A stretch of DNA of 64,000 nt from Armatimonadetes bacterium Uphvl-Ar1 (GCA_002162075.1 CP021423.1:1364001-1428000); one strand, 5' to 3'. Counted from the stretch's first letter, positions 34,140-44,080 are shown. The notes: generated by a model from the sequence alone, not told the origin. A program made the numbers and translations.

Positions 34140-36574
34140 CTATTTCTTATTCTTACGAAGCCTCACCTGCAAAGCCGAATACCCATCCAACTCAAAATGC
34201 TCAATCCGAATCGAATGCCGACCCGCTAACTCAAGCAAAATGTCGTCTGTTTTGGGGGCATGCCAAGTCCAGTCTTCAAAAACAACCTTCCCGTCAACCA
34301 AAACCCGAACTCCGTCATCGCTGGTAACGCTCAACGTGTATGCGCCAGGTTCGACTGTCACCCTCCCCTCCGCCAATGTCGCAAACGCATTGGCCGTAAC
34401 CCCTTCCGCAGGAGAACCCGACCACGCCCCCTCAAGGGAGCTCATGCGTTGAGAAAAAACCGGCTCACTCTCATAAATCTTCCGAAACTCATCAACCTTT
34501 TCTCGTGGATCAATCTTCGCTCGATCATAGTTGAAGAACGACACCAGCCAATTCACCGCAACTTCATCGTGCGTATAACCAAACGGAACCGCCGTCCCCG
34601 CCGGAGTTTCAACGCCACGATAATCAACCGTCTTCACTCCGGAATAATTCAACGTTATCGAAAACTGCCCCCCTGCCCGAACCAAAATCCGGTCGCCCAT
34701 ATCCCCCGACAACTTGGCAACTCCCGGCTCAACAAATGGCGGTGTCCTCGGAATCACCCCCTGCCAAGCCGGATCAAACTTCGTGTAGTTGCACCCCTCT
34801 GCTGCTGAAAAAGTCCAACCACCCGATTCCGGTCCAGCAACTCGAAACACATAGTATTTCCCGCCGGTCGGCGAGTCATACCAATCCTCAAGCCACAGCA
34901 CTGGCGATCGGAAATCCACCGGACCCCATTCATCCACCAAAATCTCTGTCCGACCCCGCTTCGCATCCGGCCCCAAGAAAGGCACCATTCCTTCGTCCAA
35001 CGGCGCAATGTAGTAAGGTTTCGCATGGAGATCACGCAACTCTTCAGGGCTCATATCATCCTTCGATTTATCCTGAACAATTTTCAAAACCATCGGATTC
35101 CACTTCGACTCCCGCAGAATCTTGCCAAACATGCCTGGATCAGCATCACGCCGAACAACAAGCCCATTGCGCTCCATATACGGCCCAGGAACAGGAACCG
35201 ATTGATCATCCAACACCGTTCCCTTCTGTGTAATCACATCTGGCCATTCAACTCCGCCCGCCCGAGAATAAAATCCACCCTCATCCACCATATCGCGCAC
35301 CCCCTCTCCAAGCTCAAATGCCTTTCCGACCTTCTTCACAAAATTCCCTTTCAGTAACAGATTCCTTGTGGAATCAACAATAAACGCTGTTCCCGGAATA
35401 CCAAACATCACATTATCCTGAATTAAATAATCCCGACTCTTGGTGTCACGTTTTTTCGGATATCCCCACTCGTTCGGTGGCAAACTTTCCCTCATCCACA
35501 AGTGGATTCCATTCGTATCCATCCGGAAAATATTCCCTGAAATCTCGTTGTCCTGACCATGCTCAATCGCAATCGCCTCCCCATTCAAACCAAAGGTGTT
35601 CCCAATAAACTTAGAACCATAGGAATACCCCCCCCAAACTCCATGCCAACATTCCAGAACCAAATTATTGACAAACTGATTGCGGCTAAATGTCGTCTCA
35701 ATCCCATTTGTTGGTGCATGGCTAAAGTCATTACCGTAGAACACATTGTCATTGCATCCTCCCTCACCTGAGTCCATCGTGGACTGACCCGCCCACAAAA
35801 AGAGTCCATCCCCGGAGTGTGTCACTGAGTTATAGGCAACCGTATTCCGCATACACTGCTCGTACATCAATATCCCCGCCGAATCTTGTCCTCTATTATA
35901 AAACCGATGCGAGTACCCTCTCACACACCAATCAACCTTATTGTGCATGACCACATTATCAGAACTGCGGTACATGCCAATCCCAATTGCACTCAGAAAA
36001 CTAAAATCATTGTTCCAAACTTTTCCCTGATGAGAATCTGTCATCATCAACCCACACTGTCCGCCCGTAATCGTAACATTTCGCACTTCAAAATCTCTTA
36101 CTTCTTTCAGATAAACTCCTGCACCAAATCGTAGCCACTCATCGTTCTCGTTCTGATGAAAGCTCATCCAATCAGAAACATCTTCCTTCATCCTGCCGCT
36201 CTTGAGCTTTTGCTTCCAGTTGTAACTCAAGTCAGAATCTAGGAGTCGAAATCCTTCCACTCCGTCAACATAGAGCCCCACCTTGAATCCTCTCACCGTC
36301 AAACCCCGCAACGTGACGTTCTTCCCCCGCACAACAATTCCCACGCCTACTCGGGCGTCAGGGTCAATTGTTGCTGGAGTCCCGCTCAGAATAGACCCGC
36401 TAAAGTCAACCGTAATCTCGTCCCCTTCAATGACAATTGCCGGAGCATCAACACCACCCCCGAAATCAAAAAATCAGCTTTTGCCACTGTCACCGACTCC
36501 CGAATGACCATTCCTTGACTTAGTTTCACTTCCTGCATTCCCACCAATCCAATAATCAGCCCTGCCAGAACCAT
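34140..36574 (-). CDS. Right-handed beta-helix protein with PA14 domain (frameshifted)
   Basis: The main frame (34140-36344 and upstream) has NosD/pectate-lyase-like coils: GKNVTLRGLTVRGFKVGLYV, NDFSFLSAIGIGMYRSSDN, GNDFSHAPTNGIETTFSRN, GNIFRMDTNGIHLW. From about residue 640 a PA14 domain follows (GAYTLSVTSDDGVRVLVDGK, HSIRIEHFELDGYSALQVRL), a carbohydrate-binding fold. The N-terminus, MVLAGLIIGLVGMQEVKLSQ, is a signal peptide in another frame; it joins the beta-helix part (GGGVDAPAIVIEGDEITVDF) if one base is added to the six-A run at 36468-36473 or the C-run at 36457-36461. Together about 810 residues, exported, probably acting on or binding polysaccharide. Confidence 0.78.
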
Positions 36575-36588
36575 ACTCACAAAGAATA

Positions 36589-36615
36589 ACGTACCTGGCA
36601 ATCTGCCAGGTACGT
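36589..36615 (-). terminator. Hairpin, probable terminator of the sigma-factor gene
   Basis: ACGTACCTGGCA (36589-36600) pairs perfectly with TGCCAGGTACGT (36604-36615), with a 3-base loop. On the minus strand it follows the sigma gene by 23 bases and precedes the beta-helix gene start by 15 bases, so it may also shape the latter's leader. Confidence 0.7.
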
Positions 36616-36638
36616 GCATTTCAGTTAAAAATCATGGG

Positions 36639-37232
36639 TTAAGCGGACATTGCCACCAATCCACCATCAAGATCCTTGCGGAGCATCGCCCTGGCGCGGA
36701 ACAACCAACTCTTGATCGTCCCTTCCGGCTTGCCCAAAATCTCGGCGATCTCGTTAACGTCCATATGCCGGTAGTGCCGCATCAAGATAATGTCTCGATA
36801 CCGCTTTGGCAACCGACCAATCGCCGCTCGCAAGGAGTCCGACTCCAAGGAGCTCTCCAAATCATGCGCCACGTCAACGCTTTCATCATAGATCGCATGC
36901 TCGTATGTGTCAATGCTCTCGCTTCGCTTCCGTCGCCCACGAATGATATCCACACTGCAATTACTGCAGATGCGCATCAGCCACGGCAACATCGGTCGAC
37001 CCGATTTGAAGCTACCAATCGCCCGACACGCTTTCAAAAACGTGTCCTGCACAGCATCCTGAGCATCCTCACTATCTCGCAAAATCCGGCTTGCATGGGC
37101 CAGAATAGCTGGTCGGTGCATTTCCACCAGCAATTCAAAAGCCACGCGTTCACCAGCCTGCGCTCGAGCGATCAAGTGTTCCTCCCATTCCGGGATTCTT
37201 TTTAGTGTTGTGTTCTTGCGGTCCACATCCAT
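36639..37232 (-). CDS. RNA polymerase sigma factor, ECF-type
   Basis: The 197 residues contain region 2 (ILRDSEDAQDAVQDTFLKAC, then FKSGRPMLPWLMRICSNCSV) and region 4 (LPKRYRDIILMRHYRHMDVN, EIAEILGKPEGTIKSWLFRA), joined by a short charged linker. Regions 1 and 3 are missing, which defines the ECF group. It would direct polymerase to a limited set of promoters. No anti-sigma gene is adjacent, unlike the pair at 38178-39669; the divergent gene at 37331 has a membrane helix but no anti-sigma motif. A strong hairpin terminates it. Confidence 0.93.
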   Translation of the reverse strand: MDVDRKNTTLKRIPEWEEHLIARAQAGERVAFELLVEMHRPAILAHASRILRDSEDAQDAVQDTFLKACRAIGSFKSGRPMLPWLMRICSNCSVDIIRGRRKRSESIDTYEHAIYDESVDVAHDLESSLESDSLRAAIGRLPKRYRDIILMRHYRHMDVNEIAEILGKPEGTIKSWLFRARAMLRKDLDGGLVAMSA

Positions 37233-37330
37233 ATCGTATCGACTTTCTGTAGTCCACCAAACAAATAGGTCTATAACGGGCCTTTTTATGGTCTAGAGAA
37301 GTAGGACCATTCCAACCGACAATCCCTCCT

Positions 37331-38173
37331 ATGAGGGCCCGCACAATTGCATATATCGCAGCTGCGTGTGCTCCTGTCTGGCTTCTCGCCCTCCTTGCCA
37401 TTCAGGGCCGGTACTTTATTTCCCCCTATTCCGAACTCGAATACGGGCCTTTAATCACCAAAGATATCCTCGCCTACTCCCAACCTCTTAACTTCACCGC
37501 TCATTATCTCGACGCAATCGTCGAACAAGACACGGTCGCCGTGGACAAAGTCGCCAACTATTGGATAAAGCTTCACGAGAACGGCAAGCTGAAAGACATT
37601 GAAATTCTCGCCCTCAACGATCACGGCTTCAGTGGCTTTAGGTCAGAAATCGAGATGTATCGTCGAACCCTGATCTCGGCTATCGATCGCGAGTACTCAA
37701 CTGCCATAAGAAACCAAGATTGGGAGACTGCTTCGATCCGTCAAAACCAAATTCTTCAGATCTGCGAAATTTCCAAGTACAACTCCCCAATCTCGACGGC
37801 TTACAGTGCCCACATGCAACGCCAAACTGTAGAAACCTTTCTGAAGAATCGTCAAAATTTCTCCGAAAGCCAGCAAGATGCTTTTCTCTCGTCCCTAGCA
37901 ACAACCAATCCTGATCCGGAGCGTATCATTCAGGAGTTAACTCGAATTTCTCGTCTTTCGAAACAGGTGGCACCTGATCCCAACATAACTCTTCCATCAG
38001 AATACGAAGTACAACTCGTATTCCAAAATCAATCCGATAAAATTTTTCCGAACAATTCCGCCGAAGCTCAAGGGCTTGTGGTAACCCGGCTGTACAGCAT
38101 CGCTTACCAAAATGAGTTGCAATTTGCCGAGCAGTCCGCGCCGTTCCGTAAAACTCTGCTCGGCCTCAAATAA
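37331..38173 (+). CDS. Membrane-anchored protein of unknown function
   Basis: The 280-residue product has one N-terminal hydrophobic segment (TIAYIAAACAPVWLLALLAI) that acts as anchor or uncleaved signal. The rest is helical and polar, with NYWIKLHENGKLKDIEILAL, YSTAIRNQDWETASIRQNQI and LLSSLATTNPDPERII-like stretches that could be TPR-like, but no family is recognised. It is divergent from the ECF sigma gene, with 98 bases between the starts. Its stop lies four bases before the stop of the convergent anti-sigma gene. Confidence 0.65.
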   Translation: MRARTIAYIAAACAPVWLLALLAIQGRYFISPYSELEYGPLITKDILAYSQPLNFTAHYLDAIVEQDTVAVDKVANYWIKLHENGKLKDIEILALNDHGFSGFRSEIEMYRRTLISAIDREYSTAIRNQDWETASIRQNQILQICEISKYNSPISTAYSAHMQRQTVETFLKNRQNFSESQQDAFLSSLATTNPDPERIIQELTRISRLSKQVAPDPNITLPSEYEVQLVFQNQSDKIFPNNSAEAQGLVVTRLYSIAYQNELQFAEQSAPFRKTLLGLK

Positions 38174-38177
38174 GCAA

Positions 38178-39035
38178 TTATTCGCCCGAAAGGATCGAGA
38201 CTCCGTCCGCTCGGACGCTCAAACTCAATCCATCCTTCTCAAGTTTTGCCGCCCGCGAGGCTTGGTCTCCATCTTTCTCAAACTCCCATGTCACCGTCCG
38301 GCTCAAATCAGCAACACGCAAAATCAAAGGAATTCGGAAGGTATCGGCCATTGCTTGCGCAAGGTCAAGCACCGTTCCCTCACCGATAAACTGATCGCCC
38401 TGAACCTTGCCCGGAACAACAACCGTAAGCATTTCCACGCCATCCTTAGCTCGAACTGCAAAAACTTCGGCCTTGTCCGACTCATTCACCAATTCTCGTG
38501 TCGCAATTCCCGTGTCTAATCGAATTTGACCAAGTTCCGAATCATCGGCAACTTTCACAACCGAATACTCCGTTTCCGGATTCCCCGAGTACTGCAAAAC
38601 CAATCCGCTATCCGTTGGCACGAGGTCAACAACATTCTCAATCTTGGGTTGATTGACCATCGAAGGAATCGTAGATGCTTGCATCGTATCCCCACCCCGA
38701 TTACTCAGGCTAACAACCCCAGCTACCAGTACAAAAGTGGCTGCAGCCCCGACAAATGCAAACTTCCAGCGACCAAAAAATCCTTGCGGTGCCGCCTCTT
38801 TCTCCGCCCAAGCCTGCTTATCCAGCCGAGCCATGATCTGATCATGCAAATCATGAGGCATAGCAATCTCTGGCTCCGGTTCCTCAAACATTTTCAAAAC
38901 CAGACAAAATTCGTCGTACTCCGCCTTTAATCCAGGATTAGCCGCAAGTTCACGCTCAAAGGCTTCTAAAATGCCTCCTTTAAGTTCGCCTTCGTGGTAG
39001 GCGCTGAAAAAATCTCTTGCTTTTGCTGCGTTCAT
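38178..39035 (-). CDS. Probable anti-sigma factor (single-pass membrane protein)
   Basis: The N-terminal 60 residues (ARDFFSAYHEGELKGGILEA, FERELAANPGLKAEYDEF) have the layout of an anti-sigma domain, but without the His/Cys zinc residues of the ZAS type. A membrane helix follows near residues 98-118 (WKFAFVGAAATFVLVAGVVS), and about 165 residues would face the periplasm. The gene lies 49 bases downstream of an ECF sigma gene on the same strand, the classic order of a sigma/anti-sigma pair. The C-terminal part, with TVVVPGKVQGDQFIGEGT and a second beta domain, may be the sensor. Confidence 0.75.
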   Translation of the reverse strand: MNAAKARDFFSAYHEGELKGGILEAFERELAANPGLKAEYDEFCLVLKMFEEPEPEIAMPHDLHDQIMARLDKQAWAEKEAAPQGFFGRWKFAFVGAAATFVLVAGVVSLSNRGGDTMQASTIPSMVNQPKIENVVDLVPTDSGLVLQYSGNPETEYSVVKVADDSELGQIRLDTGIATRELVNESDKAEVFAVRAKDGVEMLTVVVPGKVQGDQFIGEGTVLDLAQAMADTFRIPLILRVADLSRTVTWEFEKDGDQASRAAKLEKDGLSLSVRADGVSILSGE

Positions 39036-39084
39036 CGTGCTCGCTCCTGGGCGTCATGCCATCGCTTGTTTTCCTTTGACCTCA

Positions 39085-39669
39085 TCACAAACTAAATAGT
39101 TCCGGGGACTGGGACAAAATGTCACGCAAAGCAACTCGTGCCCGGTTGAGGCGACTTTTGACCGTACCAATCGGCAGATCAAGCGTCTCCGCAATCTCCT
39201 CATAACTCAGGGCCTCAACGTGATACATTACGAGCATTGCTTGCTGATACTCCGGCATCTGAGCAAGCGCGTTTTGCATCGCTGATTCCCTCGCGTTTCG
39301 CTCCGCAATCTCCGCTGGTCCATCCGCATCATCTTCCCACTGCCGCTCCATATCGCCAGAACCCGTATTCAGAGTCTGATCCAGGCTCACATTCCGCGTC
39401 TCCTTATCACGCTTTTTGCGATCCAAATAGCAGTTCGTTACGATTCGGTAAAGCCAAGTTCCAAAGGCACTTTGACCACGGAAATTCTTCAAAGCCGAGT
39501 TAATCCTTACAAACGCATCCGCAACCACATCCGACGCTAAATCCGGATTGCGGGTGAGCCGAAACGCATACTTGTAAGCTCGTTCCTCATAAAGGCCAAC
39601 TAAGTCATTAAACGCTGAACGATCACCCTTCTGGGCTCGCTCAATCAAAATCAAATCGCGCTGAGACAT
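39085..39669 (-). CDS. RNA polymerase sigma factor, ECF-type (with adjacent anti-sigma)
   Basis: The 194-residue protein shows ECF region 2 (LTRNPDLASDVVADAFVRIN, FRGQSAFGTWLYRIVTNCYL) and region 4 (MPEYQQAMLVMYHVEALSYE, EIAETLDLPIGTVKSRLNRA), with an acidic linker (DMERQWEDDADGPAEI). It is in a row with the DUF4446 gene (its start directly follows that TAG, TAGATG) and the anti-sigma gene downstream, so all three are probably one transcript. The sequence resembles RpoE-like sigma factors that answer cell-envelope stress; the signal here is unknown. Confidence 0.93.
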   Translation of the reverse strand: MSQRDLILIERAQKGDRSAFNDLVGLYEERAYKYAFRLTRNPDLASDVVADAFVRINSALKNFRGQSAFGTWLYRIVTNCYLDRKKRDKETRNVSLDQTLNTGSGDMERQWEDDADGPAEIAERNARESAMQNALAQMPEYQQAMLVMYHVEALSYEEIAETLDLPIGTVKSRLNRARVALRDILSQSPELFSL

Positions 39670-40188
39670 CTATAATCCAATTTTGGGCCGACTTCGACCC
39701 GCAACCGCCTCCTCCAACGCCTGTTCTTCTTCTGCCGTCAAAGATACATCTGAACGACCGGCTCGGAGCGACTTTCCAAAGACCCGACAATCCATCCGTC
39801 CCACCTGGCTCGTCACAATCGCACCGTCACCGTTCTCATCGCACACGGCAAGAGAAAAGCTCTGACCGCCGCCAACATCATTGAACGCGTCATACCGAAC
39901 CAATCCCACATATCGTTTTGATTGCACCAATTTAGCTTCCGCAATCTTCAGACGTTTCTCAACCCCTTCAATGTCATTCTGAAGCTGAGTCCCCATGGCA
40001 AGTTGCTGCCGCAACATCAATTCTAAATTGCCACCCTCAACTCCTTGCGAAAGTTCCTCCCAAAGCGACTCCAATCGCCGATACCGCTTGCTTAACCGAG
40101 CATTCTGAACCCCCAAACCAATTGCCACAATACAAAAAATTCCCCCAATCACAGGAACCACCACCGGATTTGCCGTCAACCACTCCAT
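39670..40188 (-). CDS. DUF4446-family membrane protein
   Basis: A single N-terminal membrane helix (VVVPVIGGIFCIVAIGLGV) is followed by a coiled-coil-like stretch (RYRRLESLWEELSQGVEGGN, LQNDIEGVEKRLKIAEAKLV) and the conserved module VGLVRYDAFNDVGGGQSFSL, DENGDGAIVTSQVGR and SLRAGRSDVSLTAEEEQAL, which defines DUF4446. About 172 residues, typical. The function of the family is unknown; it is often found near chromosome-partition or envelope genes. Here it opens an operon with an ECF sigma factor. Confidence 0.85.
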   Translation of the reverse strand: MEWLTANPVVVPVIGGIFCIVAIGLGVQNARLSKRYRRLESLWEELSQGVEGGNLELMLRQQLAMGTQLQNDIEGVEKRLKIAEAKLVQSKRYVGLVRYDAFNDVGGGQSFSLAVCDENGDGAIVTSQVGRMDCRVFGKSLRAGRSDVSLTAEEEQALEEAVAGRSRPKIGL

Positions 40189-40271
40189 CTTGCTCTAACG
40201 TCACCCACATTTAGGGCCGACTTTGAAGTATAACCCCCAATGGACGGAGTCTAGAAAAAAGGATTCAATCA

Positions 40272-40775
40272 ATGGCCCGAATCGCGAAGAAAAGCACCAA
40301 GAAAAAGGTTGTCGTAACGGGATTTACCGTCTTCCTGCTCTTTGTTCTCGCCTTCGTGATCTTCCTAAGCCAGAACTTCACCACGATCGAAGTGAAAGGC
40401 CCATCAATGGAGCCGACATTCAAAGAAAAAGATCACGTCCTTGTCAGCAAAGCCTATTGGCTGGTCGGTGATCTACGCAAAGGTGACATCGTTGTCGTCC
40501 GAAGCCGCGATGTCAAAGGCGAATACTATATCAAACGGATCAATCGAGTCGGCGGTGAATCCGTTGACTTCATGAACTTGCCGGATAACTACACCCTGAC
40601 CGAAGGCGAATACATCGTCCCCGAAGGCGAATATTACGTTCTCGGTGACAATCGCCCGGCCAGCGAAGACAGCCGCGTTTGGGGCCCCGTCGAAAAATCT
40701 GAAATCATCGGCAAAGTAATCATTATCCAGTTCGGATTTCCCTCCTCCCGAACTGCAGCTGCCAAGGAAGAATAA
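40272..40775 (+). CDS. lepB: Signal peptidase I
   Basis: The 167-residue product has one N-terminal membrane helix (VVVTGFTVFLLFVLAFVIFL), then box B with the catalytic Ser (VKGPSMEPTF), a box D segment with the catalytic Lys (GEYYIKRINRVGGE), and box E (YYVLGDNRPASEDSRVWGPV). It cleaves signal peptides of Sec-exported proteins at the outer face of the membrane, many of which are encoded in this window. GGATT before the ATG serves as a weak ribosome site. It is followed after three bases by the Nudix gene. Confidence 0.95.
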   Translation: MARIAKKSTKKKVVVTGFTVFLLFVLAFVIFLSQNFTTIEVKGPSMEPTFKEKDHVLVSKAYWLVGDLRKGDIVVVRSRDVKGEYYIKRINRVGGESVDFMNLPDNYTLTEGEYIVPEGEYYVLGDNRPASEDSRVWGPVEKSEIIGKVIIIQFGFPSSRTAAAKEE

Positions 40776-40778
40776 GTC

Positions 40779-41252
40779 ATGAGATTCCCGGTTGGCAAAT
40801 ACGGCAACCAAACCATGGAGTTCTTCCCCGCTCCATACCGCGCACCCCTCAGAGCCTTTGCCGCCCTCGTCTTCCCTTGGCAACATGAAAAAATTCTCAT
40901 CGCCGACATCTACGATCGTGGCTGGTGCATTCCATCCGGCCGAGTTGAACCAGGTGAAGAATCACAAGCCGCCGCTATCCGAGAGGCCAAAGAAGAAGCC
41001 GGTGCCATCCTCGGCTGCACCGCATACATCGGCTGTTACCGCATGGCTAGTCCCGTTGAAGTCCGATGGGCCGACGTCTTCGTCGCCGAAGTCAAAACCC
41101 TTAGCGAAATCACCCATACCGACGAATCGTCGGGCCGCAAGTTCTGCACCCTCGACGAACTCCCCGGCTGTTACCACTTGTGGAATCCCCTCACTGAAGC
41201 CGTCTTCAACCACAGCCTCACCATCCTCAACCGAATGAGAGCAATGCAATAA
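40779..41252 (+). CDS. Nudix hydrolase
   Basis: The Nudix box is complete: GRVEPGEESQAAAIREAKEE followed by AGA, matching Gx5Ex7REUxEExGU. It binds Mg2+ and hydrolyses nucleoside-diphosphate-X compounds. The 157-residue length is usual. A preceding GWCIPSG fits an MTH3-like or general ADP-ribose/diadenosine group, but the substrate cannot be set. It lies three bases behind lepB, probably in one operon. Confidence 0.92.
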   Translation: MRFPVGKYGNQTMEFFPAPYRAPLRAFAALVFPWQHEKILIADIYDRGWCIPSGRVEPGEESQAAAIREAKEEAGAILGCTAYIGCYRMASPVEVRWADVFVAEVKTLSEITHTDESSGRKFCTLDELPGCYHLWNPLTEAVFNHSLTILNRMRAMQ

Positions 41253-41257
41253 CCAGC

Positions 41258-42034
41258 CTAAATTGCACTCAAAATGTGATCAACAACTTCCCGTCCGGCT
41301 GAATTCAATGGCATAAACGGCCCCCTCAGCGGCCCAACTTCAATTCCCATCGCTTCAACGATATATTTCCCCACCCTTGCCACACCAGAGTGGCGAATCA
41401 CTGCTTCCAAAACTGGCTTCATTGCTGGCCATTTCTCCAAAATAATCTCCCCTTTCTCCCGACCAAAAATCGCTGCAGGATGGATAACTCCACTCGGTGT
41501 CCAACATTCCCAATTTGCCCCATGCGGAGTGACCGAAAACTGACCCAAATCATGATCCGCAAGCGGCTCGGCACATTTAACCGCCACCGAATCAATGCCC
41601 GTAGATGAAGCCTCTTGCAAAACCCCCATCGGGTCAATCCAACCCACTCCCAAGTTCCCATGACGCCGCACAACGTTCAAATAGTTTCGAGCTTCTTCAA
41701 CCGTCAGATGCCCAACCATCGGCGGGCACAAAATCGCCCCGTTTCCACCATTCGCCGCCGCATCCTGGCAAATATCAATCGCAATCGCCGTCGTCTGTGC
41801 TGTGACATTCACATAAATTGCCATATCCCCAGAATCCCGCATCACCCATTCCAGCAACCGTTTGCGTTCCGCCAAACTTAAGCTCGCAAACTCTCCGGCA
41901 TCGCTCCCAACAACGACCCCTTCTAGCCCCCCTTCACGGTAACGCCGCATCAACCTGGCCAATCGGATCTCGCTGATCGTGGATCCATCATCCGTATAAG
42001 GCGTCACCAAAGGCGCAATCAGTCGCAAACTCAC
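41258..42034 (-). CDS. DHDPS/N-acetylneuraminate-lyase-superfamily aldolase, atypical
   Basis: The 258-residue protein opens LIAPLVTPYTDDGSTI like DapA and has the Schiff-base Lys in VAVKCAEP. The usual TT pair in GTTGE is replaced (VGSDAGEFASLS), and the YNxPxRTG Tyr segment reads VGWIDPMGV, so both Tyr-triad and Thr-pair elements of true dihydrodipicolinate synthase are gone. It is also about 35 residues shorter than DapA. It is thus more likely another aldolase or lyase of the superfamily than a lysine-biosynthesis enzyme. It converges with the Nudix gene. Confidence 0.8.
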   Translation of the reverse strand: MSLRLIAPLVTPYTDDGSTISEIRLARLMRRYREGGLEGVVVGSDAGEFASLSLAERKRLLEWVMRDSGDMAIYVNVTAQTTAIAIDICQDAAANGGNGAILCPPMVGHLTVEEARNYLNVVRRHGNLGVGWIDPMGVLQEASSTGIDSVAVKCAEPLADHDLGQFSVTPHGANWECWTPSGVIHPAAIFGREKGEIILEKWPAMKPVLEAVIRHSGVARVGKYIVEAMGIEVGPLRGPFMPLNSAGREVVDHILSAI

Positions 42035-42066
42035 ACCCTCCAGACGAACCCTTCAACCAATTAGAA

Positions 42067-42836
42067 TCACGCTTTCCGAGCAAAGAGAGCCATTTCCCAT
42101 AGATCAAATGTCGGCTCCGCTCCGATACCCGGACTCAAATACTGCCTGAGCTGTCCCTCGGAATCCAAAATCAACTCACGCAACGTCGGTTTTCGAGATT
42201 CCGGCACATTCATCCTTTCCAGCCAGTCCTCCAAATCTAATGTCTTACGTGTGACATCAACCCATTCGGTGCTGAACCCCGCACCATCCACCAGAGCCCC
42301 CCATTCCGACACGCTCAAATCGTGCCCATGGCTCGGATCGCGGAGGCGTTCAATATGATCAAGCTGTTTCTGAATCCCGCCACTCTCGGGCCAACCGTAT
42401 CAACAACCAAAAACCAGCCGTCCCGCCTGAGAACCCGACCAACTTCCGATACAAATGCCCCCACATCTTCAAAATGATGCGCCGCCAGCCTCGTCACAAC
42501 TCCATCAATCGAGCCATCTTCAAACGGCAACTCTTCCGCTCGCCCCAACCTCTTCTCAATGTTGCCCAGCCCCCGCTCCCTCGAAACTCTCGCTACGATA
42601 TCGAGCATTTCCTGAGTCATATCGTAAGCAATCACGCGATCAACCCTGGGCGAAAATGCAAAGGCCGTGTGTCCCGCCCCCGTACCAACATCCAAAACCA
42701 CTCCCCCAACCGGCTCAATCCGCTGAACCAAGGCAAGCAACTCGTCCGGCTTCGCGTGGGCAGCACTCGTCAGATATTTCTCCGCCACCGGAGCAAAACT
42801 CTCGCGCGGATCACTGGGGCGGTCGCTATCAGCCAT
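42067..42836 (-). CDS. SAM-dependent methyltransferase, class I (frameshifted)
   Basis: The N-terminal frame shows VVLDVGTGAGHTAFAFSPR (motif I, SAM binding), VIAYDMTQEML (acidic motif II) and LPFEDGSIDGVVTRLAAHHF (motif III), of the UbiE/COQ5 or Methyltransf_11 kind, ending at RVLRRDGWFLVVDTVGP. The next frame (42067-42318 and upstream) carries the C-terminal part ESGGIQKQLDHIERLRDPSH to WEMALFARKA. They join if one C is added at the three-base run 42388-42390. About 255 residues then, normal for the family. Substrate unknown. Confidence 0.82.
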
Positions 42837-42841
42837 ATCGT

Positions 42842-44080
42842 CTACCTGATTGTAACGTAAACCACCCGTTGCAACTCCATTTCCCCAATCCGTGCATTCA
42901 AGATCACCGGAAATGTCCCCGTTGCACCACCCGGAATCGAATACTCAACATTAACCTTTGCATTACCCCGCGAGAAGTAGATCAAGAAATCTTCACTCAA
43001 CCCCCGCCGCGAACTCCATGTTTCCGGAAGAACCATGTTGAAATTGCCATTCATTCGCCCCTCTCCCTGGCTCCGCAAAGTGATAGTTCCCTTGATCACT
43101 TGCGGCGCATCAGAATAGCGCAAACTCGTCGGCAATCCAAACTCAAAATCAAGCAAATCCGCAATCCGGAAACTCGTCCGTATCTGAGCTATCCGCCCAT
43201 CCGCTGCCAAAAGCGTCGCCCTCAAAATTCGGTAACCCCCAACCGCATCACTCTTGATTTCACTTTCGTAATCAACAAATGTCCGACCCCGGCGATCTGG
43301 AGTCGGGAACGGAATCGTTACCTGTCGAATAGCATCCCGCGCGAATCCTTCGCCCACGACATCCATGGATTGCAAAGCTGGAGCATCCGATTCCACCTCA
43401 AAATTGAATCGGAACTTGAACGGATCAAGCCGAGCCACATTGCGATTCCGTATCCCCGGTCGCCAAACGAGTCCGCTAAACAAACCCCGGCTCTTATCAA
43501 ACCGAAGTCGCATAAACTGCAAGTTACGCGGCAAGTAGCTTGGCCCGACATCACTTCCCGCCGGAACAACATCAACCCTCACCCCCACACGAGAATCTTC
43601 CTTCACGTCAATCCCCATCGTCTCCGCAGAAAATACAGACTCCAAATTCCAATAGGCGGTACTCGGCTTTGCCGCAACTTGAACTGAATTCGGATACAGC
43701 CTCGGCACCACCCACACCGGCCCACTCCGATCCGTTGCATCCAATTGGCGCACCTCAGCTTTCGGGTTCTCTCCTTCCATCGAAACCCGGATTTCCAAAT
43801 TATCATCCCCCACGAGCCACCCATCCCCGCGAGAATCCAGCGAAATCACAACTTCAAAACCCGGCTTTGGCTTCGCCCCAAAGTAGAGCTTCCCCGGCTC
43901 CCATTGGAAAAACGTCGGCCCATTTTCCGTATCAACAAACTGATCCCACTCCTGATCCGTAACCACCCCGTCTCGGATCGGCGTGAGGGCAAGCCGCAAC
44001 GGGTCAACCCCCGCTTGTGGCTTTAACAAAAACGACTCTTGCCCCCCCAAAAAGGCCATGCACAAAAACGTTGGAATCAC
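42842..44080 (-). CDS. Exported protein with CBM9-like carbohydrate-binding N-terminal domain
   Basis: The 412 residues begin with a short signal peptide (MIPTFLCMAFLGG). Residues 30-190 have the CBM9 or DOMON-like pattern: IRDGVVTDQEWDQFV, LYFGAKPKPGFEVVISLDSR, GDGWLVGDDNLEIRV, with charged and aromatic positions common in sugar-binding folds. The rest is beta-rich (PQVIKGTITLRSQGEGRMNG, VEYSIPGGATGTFPVIL), like an Ig or tail domain. It may be a polysaccharide-binding surface protein. Specific ligand unknown. It lies close behind the divergent tRNA-Trp region and upstream of the methyltransferase gene. Confidence 0.65.
   Translation of the reverse strand: MIPTFLCMAFLGGQESFLLKPQAGVDPLRLALTPIRDGVVTDQEWDQFVDTENGPTFFQWEPGKLYFGAKPKPGFEVVISLDSRGDGWLVGDDNLEIRVSMEGENPKAEVRQLDATDRSGPVWVVPRLYPNSVQVAAKPSTAYWNLESVFSAETMGIDVKEDSRVGVRVDVVPAGSDVGPSYLPRNLQFMRLRFDKSRGLFSGLVWRPGIRNRNVARLDPFKFRFNFEVESDAPALQSMDVVGEGFARDAIRQVTIPFPTPDRRGRTFVDYESEIKSDAVGGYRILRATLLAADGRIAQIRTSFRIADLLDFEFGLPTSLRYSDAPQVIKGTITLRSQGEGRMNGNFNMVLPETWSSRRGLSEDFLIYFSRGNAKVNVEYSIPGGATGTFPVILNARIGEMELQRVVYVTIR

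Noticed and set aside
37331-38173. Anti-sigma factor for the divergent ECF sigma gene
   Set aside because: It has a membrane segment, but at the extreme N-terminus, leaving no cytoplasmic domain to hold a sigma factor; divergent order is also unusual for such pairs.
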